Shown: piece after piece, positions 1 to 9,182 of the stretch
Layout: every line of letters starts with the position of its first letter
How positions within the stretch are numbered: the stretch's first letter is position 1
From: Chitinophagaceae bacterium
GTDB taxonomy: Bacteria; Bacteroidota; Bacteroidia; Chitinophagales; Chitinophagaceae
DNA length: 64,000 nt
Assembly (NCBI GenBank): GCA_016787085.1
Contig: JAEUVJ010000034.1
Coordinates: 62,001-126,000, forward strand
Direction of reading: 5' to 3'
Notes under the pieces: model-generated
What the model was told of the DNA's origin: nothing
What the model saw: the letters and a program-made list of their open reading frames with translations, nothing else
The model's database searches: none
Translations under genes and position numbers: made by a program

Positions 1-2102
1 AATGGCAGCTTAGTTATGATGGAAGGAAGAATGAACCGGTGACCTTACCGATGAAGTTCCCGTTGTTGCTGGCGCAGGGTGCCGATGGTATTGCTGTAGG
101 ATTATCTACAAAAATATTGCCCCATAATTTCTGCGAACTGATAGAGGCTACTGTAAAATACCTCCGCGGCAAGCGATTTGAGTTGTATCCCGATTTTATG
201 ACGGGAGGAATGCTGGATATAGCAGATTACAACCAGGGTAAACGGGGTGGGAAGGTCAAGGTAAGGGCACTGATCGAAGAAGTAGATAAAAAGACATTAG
301 CGATCCGTTCTGTTCCTTACGGGGTTACCACTACCCAGCTGATGGACTCGATCGTAAAAGCCAATGACCAGGGTAAGATCAAAATAAAAAAAGTAACCGA
401 TACAACGGCAGCCGATGTGGAGATACTGATCGACCTCGCCGCAGGCATTTCTCCTGATATCACCATTGATGCGCTATACAAATTCACCGACTGTGAAATA
501 TCCATTTCCCCTAATGCCTGCGTGATCGTGGGTATGAAGCCGCAGTTCCTGGGTGTGCATGATCTCCTTAAGATTTCTGCAGACAGGACCAAAGACCTGC
601 TGGAGCAGGAGCTGAAAATAAAATTGGCCGAGCTGCAGGAAAAATGGCATTATACTTCTTTGGAGAAAATATTCTTTGAAGAAAAGATATACAAGGAGCT
701 GGAGAAAAAACATGAGACATGGGATAAGGTGCTGGAGGCGATAGACAAGGCATTCGTGCCATTCAAAAAACAACTGAAACGGGCGATCACCCGGGAGGAT
801 ATCATTAAGCTGACGGAAAAACCGGTACGTCGTATCTACAAGCTGGACATTGATGAACTGAATGCGCAGATCAAAGGCCTGGAAGCAGACATCAAGCAGG
901 TGAAGTATGACCTGGCCAATCTTGTTGATTATGCGGTGGCTTACTATGAGAATCTGTTGAAGAAATACGGAAAAGGAAGGGAACGGAAAACGGAGATCAG
1001 GCAGTTCGAGGTCATAGAAGCAAAACAGGTAGCGATTGCCAATACGAGATTATATGTGAACAGGGAGGAAGGGTTTATAGGAACCGGTTTGAAAAAAGAT
1101 GAGTTTCTTTTTGAATGCTCCGACCTGGATGACATCATTGCTTTTGCGAAGAACGGGGTAATGAAAGTGGTAAAGGTGACGGACAAGGTGTTCATAGGAA
1201 AGGACATCCTGCATGCGGCTGTTTTCAGGAAGAATGATGAACGTACTACCTATAACATGATCTATGTGGATGGGAAGGATGGCATGAGCTATGCCAAGCG
1301 GTTCAATGTAACGGGCATTACAAGGGATAAGGAATATGATCTCACCAAAGGCCATGAGAAAAGTAAAGTTCATTACCTGAGCGTGAACCCCAATGGCGAA
1401 GCGGAGGTATTAAAGATCGTTCTGAGTTCTTCTTCTTCTGCCCGGATAAAAGAATTTGATTTTTACTTTGAAGAACTGGCGATCAAAGGCCGCAGCAGTA
1501 TGGGCAACCAGGTGACAAAATATGCCATCAAATCGGTAAAGTTCAAAGAAGCAGGCAGGGCTACGCTGAGCGGTAAGAAACTCTGGTTTGACGATAAGTT
1601 TGGCCGCTTGAGTGAAGAAGAGAAAGGATTATACCTTGGGACTTTTGAGGCAGACGACAGGATATTGGTGATATATAGCGATGGTCATTACGAGATCACC
1701 GACCAGGAACTGACGCAGCGGTTTGATGCAGAGAATATCCTGCTGATCGGAAAATTCAATCCGGAGAAGATCATTTCAGCCGTTTACCTCGATAAAAAGA
1801 ACCTGCAGTATAACGTGAAACGCTTTAAGATCGAAACCACCACACTGAAGAATAAATTCTTCTTCATCAAAGAAGGAGACGGTAATTATGTTGAGGCCGT
1901 TTCAACAGATGAAGAACCCATACTGGCCGTGCAGACCGGCAGGGGAGACCAGGTACGCAAAGCCAAATTCAAGATCGCTAAAGTAGCCGAAGTGATGGGA
2001 TGGAAAACGGTTGGCACCAAACTGGTGGATTACAATAAAAGCGTGGAAATGGAATGGGTAAAAACAAAGCAGGATAACCAGCAGGCAGAACTGTTCGAAT
2101 AG
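1..2102 (+). CDS. parC: DNA topoisomerase IV subunit A (5' end missing)
   Basis: Breakage-reunion subunit of topoisomerase IV, which with ParE decatenates chromosomes in the cytoplasm. The frame is open from base 3 and codes W-Q-L-S-Y-D-G before the first in-frame GTG at 39, so the gene runs off the left edge and the catalytic Tyr region lies outside. The visible part opens with the conserved LPMKFP and GIAVGLSTKILPHN segments, followed by an acidic/basic helical region and a C-terminal beta-pinwheel-like part. Bacteroidota GyrA normally reads GIAVGMATN here, so ParC is preferred over GyrA. The stop is TAG, and a convergent gene ends two bases downstream. Family assignment is firm; ParC versus GyrA is less so. 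Confidence 0.85.
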   Translation, partial: WQLSYDGRKNEPVTLPMKFPLLLAQGADGIAVGLSTKILPHNFCELIEATVKYLRGKRFELYPDFMTGGMLDIADYNQGKRGGKVKVRALIEEVDKKTLAIRSVPYGVTTTQLMDSIVKANDQGKIKIKKVTDTTAADVEILIDLAAGISPDITIDALYKFTDCEISISPNACVIVGMKPQFLGVHDLLKISADRTKDLLEQELKIKLAELQEKWHYTSLEKIFFEEKIYKELEKKHETWDKVLEAIDKAFVPFKKQLKRAITREDIIKLTEKPVRRIYKLDIDELNAQIKGLEADIKQVKYDLANLVDYAVAYYENLLKKYGKGRERKTEIRQFEVIEAKQVAIANTRLYVNREEGFIGTGLKKDEFLFECSDLDDIIAFAKNGVMKVVKVTDKVFIGKDILHAAVFRKNDERTTYNMIYVDGKDGMSYAKRFNVTGITRDKEYDLTKGHEKSKVHYLSVNPNGEAEVLKIVLSSSSSARIKEFDFYFEELAIKGRSSMGNQVTKYAIKSVKFKEAGRATLSGKKLWFDDKFGRLSEEEKGLYLGTFEADDRILVIYSDGHYEITDQELTQRFDAENILLIGKFNPEKIISAVYLDKKNLQYNVKRFKIETTTLKNKFFFIKEGDGNYVEAVSTDEEPILAVQTGRGDQVRKAKFKIAKVAEVMGWKTVGTKLVDYNKSVEMEWVKTKQDNQQAELFE

Positions 2103-2104
2103 AG

Positions 2105-3046
2105 CTATTGTTTGGCTTTTATATCATTTTTCTTTCGTTTGATCCGGATCGTTGCATTCTTTTCCAGGTTGCTCGAGAGGCGGATGTTGATTTTTTTCCT
2201 GCCATCATCAATCACCATAAGTGCAGTATTAGGAGGAATAGCCCCCAGGTTATTAGCGAACATGCTGAGTTCATTCACCTGCCTGAGCGAATCGAGGGCT
2301 AAGCTGAAATGAATGGATCGTGCACTAAGTTTTTGGGAAAAGGCCAGTAGTTCTTTATTGAAAAAAACAGATATTGAGTCGCCATCCACCTCGCCATTGT
2401 CATAGAAATCCACCTTTAACGTATCGGATTCAACTTCTATTTCCTCGCTGACCACATCTTCCCTTTCTTTGAACTGGTTCTCTACCACATAATTCACCAC
2501 TTTACGCTGAATAATATTGGCAGCCACCAATGTATCGGCTAAAGCCGGTTGCCATACCTGGTAGGTTTCTTTGAATTCCCTGATCGCTTTGATCACCGAA
2601 TCTGTTTTACTGGCATCCGCATTCATCGTAAGGGTGAAATTGACCGGAGCGCAGACGTAGTAATTTTCCGGAAGCCCTTCAAATCTTCCTGATAAAGTGG
2701 AACCGGCCACAGCTACCCGCAGCAAGGCACGGAAATTCATGATGCAATCCACTTCCTTATTTACAGGCGATCCAAAATAAACCACCGGCACATGAAGGAT
2801 AGTTAATTCCCGGGTGACCGAGTTATACTTGCCCTTTACCTCCAGGCTGCGATAGATATTTTTGAAATAGTAGTTCAATACACCTTTTACACTTCCTTTT
2901 TCCTGCTGCAGCACAAGCTCCACCAGGTAATTGCTGACCTTTGAAGGGACATCCACATTGGCGGCGCCATACCAGTACCCGAACACACTTTGTGAAGAGA
3001 CAGATAAAGAGGCCAGTAAAGTGATCAGCAAGAGGGTTTTCTTCAT
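2105..3046 (-). CDS. Exported protein with a recurrent Bacteroidota C-terminal module, function unknown
   Basis: 313 residues. A signal peptide (about 1-20, ending in SVSSQS) predicts export. The C-terminal third carries two motifs I associate with a module that recurs in exported Bacteroidota proteins: DFYDNGEVDGDSISVF at about 213-228, and NELSMFANNLG with IPPNTALM at about 258-277. The middle part is not recognised. The gene converges on parC with a two-base gap and probably shares its end region. It lies upstream of nothing obvious on its own strand, and smpB and accD precede it on the same strand. No catalytic motif is visible. It could be a structural or binding protein of the envelope, but that is inference only. 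Confidence 0.8.
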   Translation of the reverse strand: MKKTLLLITLLASLSVSSQSVFGYWYGAANVDVPSKVSNYLVELVLQQEKGSVKGVLNYYFKNIYRSLEVKGKYNSVTRELTILHVPVVYFGSPVNKEVDCIMNFRALLRVAVAGSTLSGRFEGLPENYYVCAPVNFTLTMNADASKTDSVIKAIREFKETYQVWQPALADTLVAANIIQRKVVNYVVENQFKEREDVVSEEIEVESDTLKVDFYDNGEVDGDSISVFFNKELLAFSQKLSARSIHFSLALDSLRQVNELSMFANNLGAIPPNTALMVIDDGRKKINIRLSSNLEKNATIRIKRKKNDIKAKQ

Positions 3047-3100
3047 AGAAGGAATAGGTGGTCAAAAATCATGCTTAAATTAAGGAGTTTTGTCCAATAT

Positions 3101-3535
3101 TTATTTAATAAAACGTTTCATTTCTCTTTCTACGTCCTTTTGCTTAATGGTTTCCCGTTTATCGTGGAGCTTTTTACCTTTAGCAAGTCCGATCTCCATT
3201 TTGGCCAGGCCCTTTTCATTGAAATAGATCCGCAGCGGGATCAGGGTATAACCTTTCTCTTTCAGTTTGGATTCTATCTTTTTTATTTCCCGTTTCTGTA
3301 AGAGCAGTTTGCGGTCACGCATCGGCTCGTGATTATTGATATTGCCATGCGAGTATTCGGCAATATGCAGTGATTTTACCCATATTTCTCCTTTGTGGAG
3401 CAGGCAATAGCTATCGTTGAAACTTACTTTGCCGTTGCGTATGGATTTTACTTCCGTTCCGAGCAACACCATCCCCGCTTCATATCTGGCATCTATGAAG
3501 TATTCGTGGAAGGCGGAGCGGTTCTTTATTTCCAT
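3101..3535 (-). CDS. smpB: SsrA-binding protein SmpB
   Basis: Binds tmRNA and delivers it to stalled ribosomes for trans-translation. 144 residues, the usual length. Family features are visible: an N-terminal EYFIDARYEAGMVL-type strand, the TEVKSIRNGKVSFNDSY segment near 28-44, the GNINNHEP loop near 64-71, and the basic tail ending in KGKKLHDKRETIKQKD followed by a positively charged helix that enters the decoding centre. The start ATG has no clear Shine-Dalgarno. It lies only seven bases after the T-tract of an intrinsic terminator, so smpB is probably expressed by read-through from accD or from an unseen promoter. tmRNA itself is not in this window. Confidence 0.96.
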   Translation of the reverse strand: MEIKNRSAFHEYFIDARYEAGMVLLGTEVKSIRNGKVSFNDSYCLLHKGEIWVKSLHIAEYSHGNINNHEPMRDRKLLLQKREIKKIESKLKEKGYTLIPLRIYFNEKGLAKMEIGLAKGKKLHDKRETIKQKDVEREMKRFIK

Positions 3536-3542
3536 GTTTTAT

Positions 3543-3573
3543 AAAAAAAGTAAGAGGTCGTTACCCTCTTACT
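3543..3573 (-). terminator. Intrinsic terminator between accD and smpB
   Basis: Read on the minus strand, a perfect nine-base stem (AGTAAGAGG / CCTCTTACT; arms 3565-3573 and 3549-3557) with a seven-base loop is followed by seven T residues. It follows accD and ends seven bases before the smpB start codon. Confidence 0.85.
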
Positions 3574-3598
3574 CATTAAAATAGATTGCAAAAACCGT

Positions 3599-4519
3599 TT
3601 AATTTTTAAATAACTCCAGCACAGTTGCCAGTTTGTTCTTCATATCCTTCCTGGCAACAATAAAGTCAAGGAACCCGTGGTCCAGCAAAAACTCGCTTCG
3701 CTGAAAACCTTCCGGCAGATCTTTCTTAATGGTCTCTTTGATGACCCTGGGGCCGGCAAATCCGATGAGAGCGCCGGGCTCCGCAATATTGATATCCCCA
3801 AGCATACCAAACGAGGCAGAGATACCGCCAAAGGTTGGATCGGTCAGCAACGAGATATAGGGAAGTTGTGCATCACTTAGCTGTGAAAGCTTACCGCTTG
3901 TTTTAGCAAGCTGCATCAGGGAAAATGCGCTTTCCATCATACGGGCGCCGCCGCTTTTGCTGATGACCATATAGGGAAGCTTATGCTCAACACAATAGTC
4001 AACTGCCCGTGCAAATTTTTCGCCCATTACGCTTCCCAGTGACCCGCCAATGAACTCAAAATCCATACAGGCTATAACGATCCCGTTCCCGTTTACTTGC
4101 CCGGCTGCCACCCGCATTGAGTCTTTCAGATCGGTTTTGCTCCATATTTCTTCAAGCCGTTTTTTATACGGTTTCAGGTCCGTGAACCCGAGAAAATCTT
4201 TGGACCGGATATTCTCAAATAACTCCGTGAACTCATTATTGTCAAATAGTATTTCGAAGTATTCGCTGCTGTTGATCCGGTGGTGATAGTTGCACTTGGA
4301 GCAGACAAAGAGATGTTCTTTCAGCTCACCGATCGTACAGATATAGTTGCATTCAGGGCACTTCACCCACAAGCCTTCGGGAGTTTCCTTTTTTTCAGAT
4401 GTCTTGGTACTGATCCCTTTTTTGATCCTTTTGAACCAACTGCTCTTGGTTTCTTCGGTTTTTCCTTCCTCACCGGTCAGGTTCGCATCAAAATCTTCAA
4501 ATTGTTTAGCCATAACCAT
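3599..4519 (-). CDS. accD: Acetyl-CoA carboxylase carboxyltransferase subunit beta
   Basis: Beta subunit of the carboxyltransferase that moves CO2 from biotin to acetyl-CoA, giving malonyl-CoA for fatty-acid synthesis; partner AccA is not in the window. 306 residues. The N-terminal zinc ribbon is intact (C54-PE-C57 and C73-SK-C76), followed by the crotonase-like core with SKSGGARMMES near 188-198 and the FGGISASFGMLGD oxyanion region. Two ATGs are possible, at 4519 and 4513. A TATATTTG box at 4531-4538 would leave only a few bases of leader for 4519, so 4513 (protein starting MAKQ) is a good alternative. The first 45 residues are a low-complexity charged extension before the zinc finger. Confidence 0.96.
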   Translation of the reverse strand: MVMAKQFEDFDANLTGEEGKTEETKSSWFKRIKKGISTKTSEKKETPEGLWVKCPECNYICTIGELKEHLFVCSKCNYHHRINSSEYFEILFDNNEFTELFENIRSKDFLGFTDLKPYKKRLEEIWSKTDLKDSMRVAAGQVNGNGIVIACMDFEFIGGSLGSVMGEKFARAVDYCVEHKLPYMVISKSGGARMMESAFSLMQLAKTSGKLSQLSDAQLPYISLLTDPTFGGISASFGMLGDINIAEPGALIGFAGPRVIKETIKKDLPEGFQRSEFLLDHGFLDFIVARKDMKNKLATVLELFKN

Positions 4520-4530
4520 TTGTTGAGGTA

Positions 4531-4538
4531 CAAATATA
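4531..4538 (-). promoter_or_regulatory. Promoter -7 box of accD
   Basis: On the minus strand this reads TATATTTG, a full match to the Bacteroidota -7 consensus TAnnTTTG, 12 bases before the first possible start codon. No clear -33 TTTG sits at the usual distance, so this rests on the -7 box alone. Confidence 0.5.
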
Positions 4539-4641
4539 GTGATTTACAAAAGCCCCGTACCCGAGGCAGATCCCTGGCATAACTCCGGCTTCAGGCGGTA
4601 ATGACCTGTCTTTGGATAGTGTTTACAGGGAAACTAAATCT

Positions 4642-4649
4642 TATCTTTG
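4642..4649 (+). promoter_or_regulatory. Promoter -7 box of the DUF6370 gene
   Basis: TATCTTTG matches the Bacteroidota TAnnTTTG box and lies 33 bases upstream of the ATG at 4683. The nearest TTTG (4611-4614) is further upstream than the normal -33 spacing. Confidence 0.4.
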
Positions 4650-4682
4650 ATTTTTGACAGACCCTAACACTAAATAATTTTT

Positions 4683-5060
4683 ATGAAAGTATTTTTTTTC
4701 TCCTTATTGCTTTGTCTTTTTGTTTCTGCCGCAGCATTCGGGCAGGGCAAGGATAACAAAATAGCAAAACCTGACTCCGCCAAAAAAGTAGAAATAGTGG
4801 AAGCCGCCTGCGGTCTTTGCCAGTTCGGTATGAGCGGCAAGGGATGCGAACTAGCTGTTCGTATCAACGGCAAATCATATTACGTAGATGGAACATCCAT
4901 AGATGAGCATGGAGATGCCCATGCAAAAGATGGATTCTGCAATGCCATCCGGAAAGCTGAAGTACAGGGAGAGATTGCGAATGACCGTTTCAAAGCGACT
5001 TATTTTACACTTGTTAAGAATCTGCGTAAAAAAGATCAAAAGAAAAATCCAACGCAATAA
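4683..5060 (+). CDS. Exported Cys-rich protein, DUF6370-like
   Basis: 125 residues with a clear signal peptide (about 1-20, ending AAAFGQ). The mature part has a conserved core: ACGLCQFGM and GKGCELAV near 41-60, then DEHGDAHAKDGFCNAI near 78-93. The four Cys and two His in these motifs suggest metal binding or disulfides in the periplasm. I recognise the pattern as the small Bacteroidota family DUF6370, whose function is unknown. The gene stands alone between a TATCTTTG promoter box and a strong terminator, so it is probably monocistronic. It converges with the FadL-type porin gene. The tail is Lys/Asn-rich and not conserved in character. Confidence 0.85.
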   Translation: MKVFFFSLLLCLFVSAAAFGQGKDNKIAKPDSAKKVEIVEAACGLCQFGMSGKGCELAVRINGKSYYVDGTSIDEHGDAHAKDGFCNAIRKAEVQGEIANDRFKATYFTLVKNLRKKDQKKNPTQ

Positions 5061-5081
5061 TTCTTCAAAAATGAGTAAACG

Positions 5082-5110
5082 AAAAGGGATAGCTGGTGCT
5101 ATCCCTTTTT
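5082..5110 (+). terminator. Intrinsic terminator, probably bidirectional
   Basis: A perfect 12-base stem (AAAAGGGATAGC / GCTATCCCTTTT) with a TGGT loop, followed by T residues. It ends the upstream plus-strand gene. The mirrored A/T tracts let it also serve the convergent gene that stops at 5143. Confidence 0.9.
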
Positions 5111-5142
5111 GTTTATGACCAGGCAGACCGATACCGTTCTTT

Positions 5143-6432
5143 TCAGAAACTGTAATTGATACCTATCATCACCATATCTGTGGTCATTTTATAAGATACA
5201 TTGCTGGCGGGTATAGCTCCATAGGGATTTGAGGGTGTCACCATCATCGGGCTTAGTAACATGCCGCCGGTAGAACCGCTGCTGGTACCGTGATGATACA
5301 CTGCGTTAAGTGTAAAACTTTTGCTGAACTCATATCCACAGCCAAGCTGGAAAGCATTTTTGATGATCGCAGTAGCAGGGGCGGAGAAAAATGCAAGTTC
5401 ACTGCTGATCGGATTTGAGCTATAGGTGTATCCTGCTCTCAGGGGGAACTTTTCAATCCCTTTATACTGGATGCCTGCAGATACAACGGATATATTGTCC
5501 CAGCCGAATCCTTCGACAGAGGCCATTTCGGTCCAGCCTTTTGCTTCAAATCCATCTGTATTCTTATAGTTCACAAAACGATAATCCACGGCAATGTCTA
5601 TATCCTTTTTTGAATAGCCAATACCTGCAGAAAGGATGGCCGGGTAATTCATTTTGAATTTTACAGCAGGGGCGGCAGTTCCATCCAGGTAGGTATTTTC
5701 GAAATCGAAATCGCTGAAGTATTGCTGTGTCTTATAGGAAGCACCGAGTTTAACACCTGTGCCGGAATTGTAAAATATACCAAGCTGACCACCAAAACCC
5801 AATGCAGAAGCTTTATCACTTACCGGGTATCCTTTTGTCATCGAAGGACCGGACAAGGGATTAGGAGCCAGTTCCAGTGTCCCATAATTAAATGTTGGCG
5901 CCAGGCCGATAGAAAACTGTTTGGATATTTTGTATGCATACGTAAATCCAACCTGCAATAGCTGGTAATCGGATTCGATCCGTCCGAAACCGCCATAGCT
6001 TTGCGGCATAGTGATGGGGTTAGTATTGCCTTCAGGGAATGTGACACCAAAGCCACTGATGCCAAAAGCGGATACTCCAAATGTGTGCTTGCTGTCTTTT
6101 TTACCCCATACCATCGCCAGCGATGGCATAATAGAGACACCCCTGTCGTCTTTGGTTACTCCGCTGACAGGGCCGCCGGAGGTGGGAACTGTAGAAGATA
6201 TTTCAGGAGAAGAAAAGAACAAACCGGCGTTGGCAGAAAATATCTTTTTATTGAAGACGGATAAGGCGGCGGGGTTCCAGTGCAGGGCGCCGTTTATATC
6301 CAATGGCTGAGCTGTAGCAGCGCCGCCCATTGACATATTGACGGCCCCGATGCCCTGCATGATATGACCTGCCTGTGCAAAGAGTGAAAAGGGTAAAGAT
6401 CCCATGATCAGAATAGAAAGTATCTTTTTCAT
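5143..6432 (-). CDS. FadL/TodX-type outer-membrane transport protein
   Basis: 429 residues, close to E. coli FadL. A signal peptide (ends SLFAQ, about residue 20) is followed by the family's N-terminal hatch signature: GIGAVNMSMGGA near 27-38, then the ALHWNPAAL segment near 50-58. The rest is rich in alternating aromatic strands (for example YGGFGRIESDYQLLQVG) ending in a C-terminal Phe, as in barrels inserted by BamA. Such proteins move hydrophobic compounds across the outer membrane; the substrate here is unknown. It is divergent from a small gene at 6743 across a 310-base region, and convergent with the DUF6370 gene. Confidence 0.9.
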   Translation of the reverse strand: MKKILSILIMGSLPFSLFAQAGHIMQGIGAVNMSMGGAATAQPLDINGALHWNPAALSVFNKKIFSANAGLFFSSPEISSTVPTSGGPVSGVTKDDRGVSIMPSLAMVWGKKDSKHTFGVSAFGISGFGVTFPEGNTNPITMPQSYGGFGRIESDYQLLQVGFTYAYKISKQFSIGLAPTFNYGTLELAPNPLSGPSMTKGYPVSDKASALGFGGQLGIFYNSGTGVKLGASYKTQQYFSDFDFENTYLDGTAAPAVKFKMNYPAILSAGIGYSKKDIDIAVDYRFVNYKNTDGFEAKGWTEMASVEGFGWDNISVVSAGIQYKGIEKFPLRAGYTYSSNPISSELAFFSAPATAIIKNAFQLGCGYEFSKSFTLNAVYHHGTSSGSTGGMLLSPMMVTPSNPYGAIPASNVSYKMTTDMVMIGINYSF

Positions 6433-6742
6433 AATCGTAAGTTTTGAGTGAATTCTGCTTTAATAGCACAAAAACATGTAAAACTATTAGCGGCCGGAAG
6501 GGGCTTATGTGACCATTATCACTTTTGTATGTAAATCATACAGGCGAATGACGAATGTTACTTGGTGCACAGGGCAGAGGTCAGCAAAAGGGTTTACAGT
6601 ATTACAGGATATATACCGGTAAAAAAAATTAACGATTATCATCCCGCAGGATAATTTTTGTCATGACCTGTTCTTTATTTAATTCTGATTTTTGGTCCCG
6701 TAAAATTTTCACCTATTCATTAAAGACCAAATACTTCAAAGC
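6433..6742. other. 310-base divergent intergenic region
   Basis: Separates the FadL-type gene (minus) from the unknown gene at 6743 (plus), so it should hold both promoters. The only structure I can point to is a short hairpin (ATCC / GGAT at 6641-6652) followed by AATTTTTG, which could equally be a degenerate -7 box for the plus gene. No RNA gene or small ORF of note was seen. Confidence 0.4.
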
Positions 6743-7177
6743 ATGAAAAAGCAATACTGGATCAACGTTAAAAATGTGGACAACAGGCTGGTCATTTTTT
6801 TTGACGGCGAGACCATCTGGGACAGCGGTATCATACGTAACGACCCGGCCATTAATAAGAACATAGATATCACCGATCTTCTCCGGGCAGAACCGGACTG
6901 TTCCCACGAACTGATATTTGAAGGCTTCAATAATACATACACAGCCCACGATACGGATGAAGACCTGAATCCCTGGCATTTCAACTACCGGATCTTTACC
7001 CGGACGGTTGACAGAGAGGGTAAGGTGTTAAGTGAAAAGGACCTGGTAAAGCCTTACGATGAAAAACATTTGTCAAACCCGCATATCAGGGCCATCAATA
7101 ACAGCTACCGGTTTGTGCGAAAAGAAAATGATTATAAGGTGGTGGCTAATTCACTGTCCCAGCACTTTTTTGACTAA
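6743..7177 (+). CDS. Unknown cytoplasmic protein
   Basis: 144 residues with no signal peptide, membrane segment or recognised motif. The sequence is acidic and aromatic, with repeated short beta-like stretches (WINVKNV, LVIFFDGETIWDSG, HELIFEGFNNTY) that suggest a compact beta-sandwich. The first 60 residues resemble ligand-binding beta proteins in texture only. The start ATG is 16 bases after a TATTCATT sequence, so the promoter is uncertain. A strong terminator follows directly, making this a single-gene unit. It is read away from the FadL-type porin gene. No function is assigned. Confidence 0.7.
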   Translation: MKKQYWINVKNVDNRLVIFFDGETIWDSGIIRNDPAINKNIDITDLLRAEPDCSHELIFEGFNNTYTAHDTDEDLNPWHFNYRIFTRTVDREGKVLSEKDLVKPYDEKHLSNPHIRAINNSYRFVRKENDYKVVANSLSQHFFD

Positions 7178-7230
7178 GCAAGCAATGAGCAGGTTTTATA
7201 GATTTTCTCAACGATGATTGTGTTCGTAAC

Positions 7231-7264
7231 AAAAGGTATCGTCTCTAACGATACCTTTTTTGTT
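7231..7264 (+). terminator. Intrinsic terminator
   Basis: A perfect 12-base stem (AAAAGGTATCGT / ACGATACCTTTT) with a CTCTA loop and a T6 tail, 53 bases after the unknown gene's stop. Confidence 0.92.
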
Positions 7265-7275
7265 TGGCCGCCGGG

Positions 7276-7308
7276 TTGTTCGTTTCAGTAATTTTTCAAA
7301 TACCTTTA
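7276..7308 (+). promoter_or_regulatory. Promoter of the secreted amylase gene
   Basis: TTG (7276-7278), 22 bases, then TACCTTTA (7301-7308), a seven-of-eight match to the TAnnTTTG box, 18 bases before the ATG at 7327. Confidence 0.45.
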
Positions 7309-7326
7309 TTTTCCTAAATAACGATT

Positions 7327-9180
7327 ATGCCTGCGATACCTGTAGCCAGCATCTTGTTAATGCTTCTGTTTTTTCCTTTTAGCTTACGTGCACAACAACT
7401 GCGTGTTGAACCCATGAACTGGTGGGTGGGAATGAAGAACCCGGAACTGCAGTTGCTGGTGCATGGTGAAGATGTCGGTGAAACAGTGCCTTGGGTCAGC
7501 TATGGCGGGGTTACGGTCAGGCGTGTCAGTAAAGCAGAGAGTAAGAACTATCTTTTCATTGACCTGCTGGTTGCCCGTACTGCAAAACCCGGTTCATTTA
7601 CTATTTCTTTTAAAAAAGGCGGAAAAACAGTTTACACGTACAATTATACCCTGTACCAGCGTAAAGCCGGTGCAGGTGCCGTAAAAGGTTTTAACGCTTC
7701 TGATGTCATTTACCTCGTCACTCCAGACCGGTTTGCCAATGGTGATGAAAGTAATGATGTAGCTCCTGCCATGCGTGAGAAAAAGATTGACCGGAAAAAT
7801 GACTACGGGCGGCATGGAGGCGATATACGTGGTATCATTGATCAGCTCGATTATATCGCCGGGATGGGTTATACAGCTATCTGGCCAACACCTTTGCTGG
7901 AGAATGACATGCCCCAGTCATCCTATCATGGATATGCCATTACCGATTATTATAAAGTGGATCCCCGCTTTGGTACATTGGCGGATTACAAAGAACTAGC
8001 CGATAAGGCAAGACAAAAGGGTATCAAATTGGTATTTGATGGCGTAGTGAACCACACCGGCTCTCACTACTGGTGGATGAAGGATCTGCCTTTCCGTGAC
8101 TGGATCAATTATGCGGATTCGATGCAAATAACAAACCATCGCCGCACAGTGAACCAGGACCCTTACGCATCTGCTGCCGACAAGGAATTAATGGTAAAGG
8201 GCTGGTTCGTTCGTTCTATGCCTGATCTTAACCAACTGAACCCTTTCCTGTCATCTTTTTTGATACAAAACAGTATCTGGTGGATAGAGACCTTAGGTCT
8301 TGCTGGTATTCGCCAGGATACGTATCCATATTCTCAAAAAAAGTTTTTGGAGAAATGGACCTGCCAGATCGTGAATGAATATCCCGGCTTCAGCATTGTA
8401 GGCGAGGAGTGGAGTACCAACCCGCTGATAGCAGCATATTGGCAAAAAGGAAAGCCGAACACCAGCGGATATAACGGCTGCATGAAAAGTACGATGGATT
8501 TCCCTTTACAGTCTGTGCTGGTACAAGCGCTGACCGAGCCGGAAACATGGGACAAGGGACTTGTCAAATTATATGAAGCGTTGGCTAATGATTTTGTATA
8601 TGCTGATCCAAAAAATCTGTTGGTATTCGGCGATAACCACGATATGGACAGGCTGTTCACCCAGCTTAAAAATAAGACGGACCTAATGCAGATGGCATTG
8701 ACTTACCTGCTGACCATACGGGGTATTCCCCAATTGTATTATGGAACAGAAGTACTGATAGAGAATACCGCTAAGCCCGGTGACCATGGATTGATACGCA
8801 CTGATTTTCCCGGTGGATGGAAAGACGATACAGCGAACGGGTTTACCGGTGCGGGGTTATCTGCAGATCAGTTACGCATGCAATCCTTTCTTAAAAAGCT
8901 GCTGAACTGGAGAAAGAGTAAGAAAGTGATACATGATGGCAACACGCTGCACTTTGGCCCGCAAAAAGGGGTTTATGTTTATTTCAGGTATGACAAGACC
9001 GATACGGTCATGGTGATATTGAATAAGAATGCGGAAGAAACTACAATCAATACATCCAGGTTTGCCGAAATGATCAGGGATAAAAGATCAGGCACTGATG
9101 TACTGACCGGCCAAACGATTTCTTTGGAAAAAGCCATTACTGTAGCGCCGATGTCAGCCTTGATCCTTGAAATAAAATAG
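7327..9180 (+). CDS. Secreted GH13 alpha-amylase / neopullulanase (SusA-like)
   Basis: 617 residues. Signal peptide (about 1-22, ending LRAQ), then an N-terminal cyclomaltodextrinase-type beta domain (about 25-110), the GH13 TIM barrel, and a C-terminal beta domain. All four GH13 regions are present: DGVVNH at 238-243, GIRQDTYPY with nucleophile D331, IVGEEW with acid/base E360, and FGDNHD ending in D439. It should cleave alpha-1,4 (possibly alpha-1,6) bonds of starch, pullulan or maltodextrins in the periplasm, as SusA does. No susCD pair is adjacent, so it is not in a classical polysaccharide locus here. Its end lies two bases from a convergent gene. Confidence 0.93.
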   Translation: MPAIPVASILLMLLFFPFSLRAQQLRVEPMNWWVGMKNPELQLLVHGEDVGETVPWVSYGGVTVRRVSKAESKNYLFIDLLVARTAKPGSFTISFKKGGKTVYTYNYTLYQRKAGAGAVKGFNASDVIYLVTPDRFANGDESNDVAPAMREKKIDRKNDYGRHGGDIRGIIDQLDYIAGMGYTAIWPTPLLENDMPQSSYHGYAITDYYKVDPRFGTLADYKELADKARQKGIKLVFDGVVNHTGSHYWWMKDLPFRDWINYADSMQITNHRRTVNQDPYASAADKELMVKGWFVRSMPDLNQLNPFLSSFLIQNSIWWIETLGLAGIRQDTYPYSQKKFLEKWTCQIVNEYPGFSIVGEEWSTNPLIAAYWQKGKPNTSGYNGCMKSTMDFPLQSVLVQALTEPETWDKGLVKLYEALANDFVYADPKNLLVFGDNHDMDRLFTQLKNKTDLMQMALTYLLTIRGIPQLYYGTEVLIENTAKPGDHGLIRTDFPGGWKDDTANGFTGAGLSADQLRMQSFLKKLLNWRKSKKVIHDGNTLHFGPQKGVYVYFRYDKTDTVMVILNKNAEETTINTSRFAEMIRDKRSGTDVLTGQTISLEKAITVAPMSALILEIK

Positions 9181-9182
9181 AA

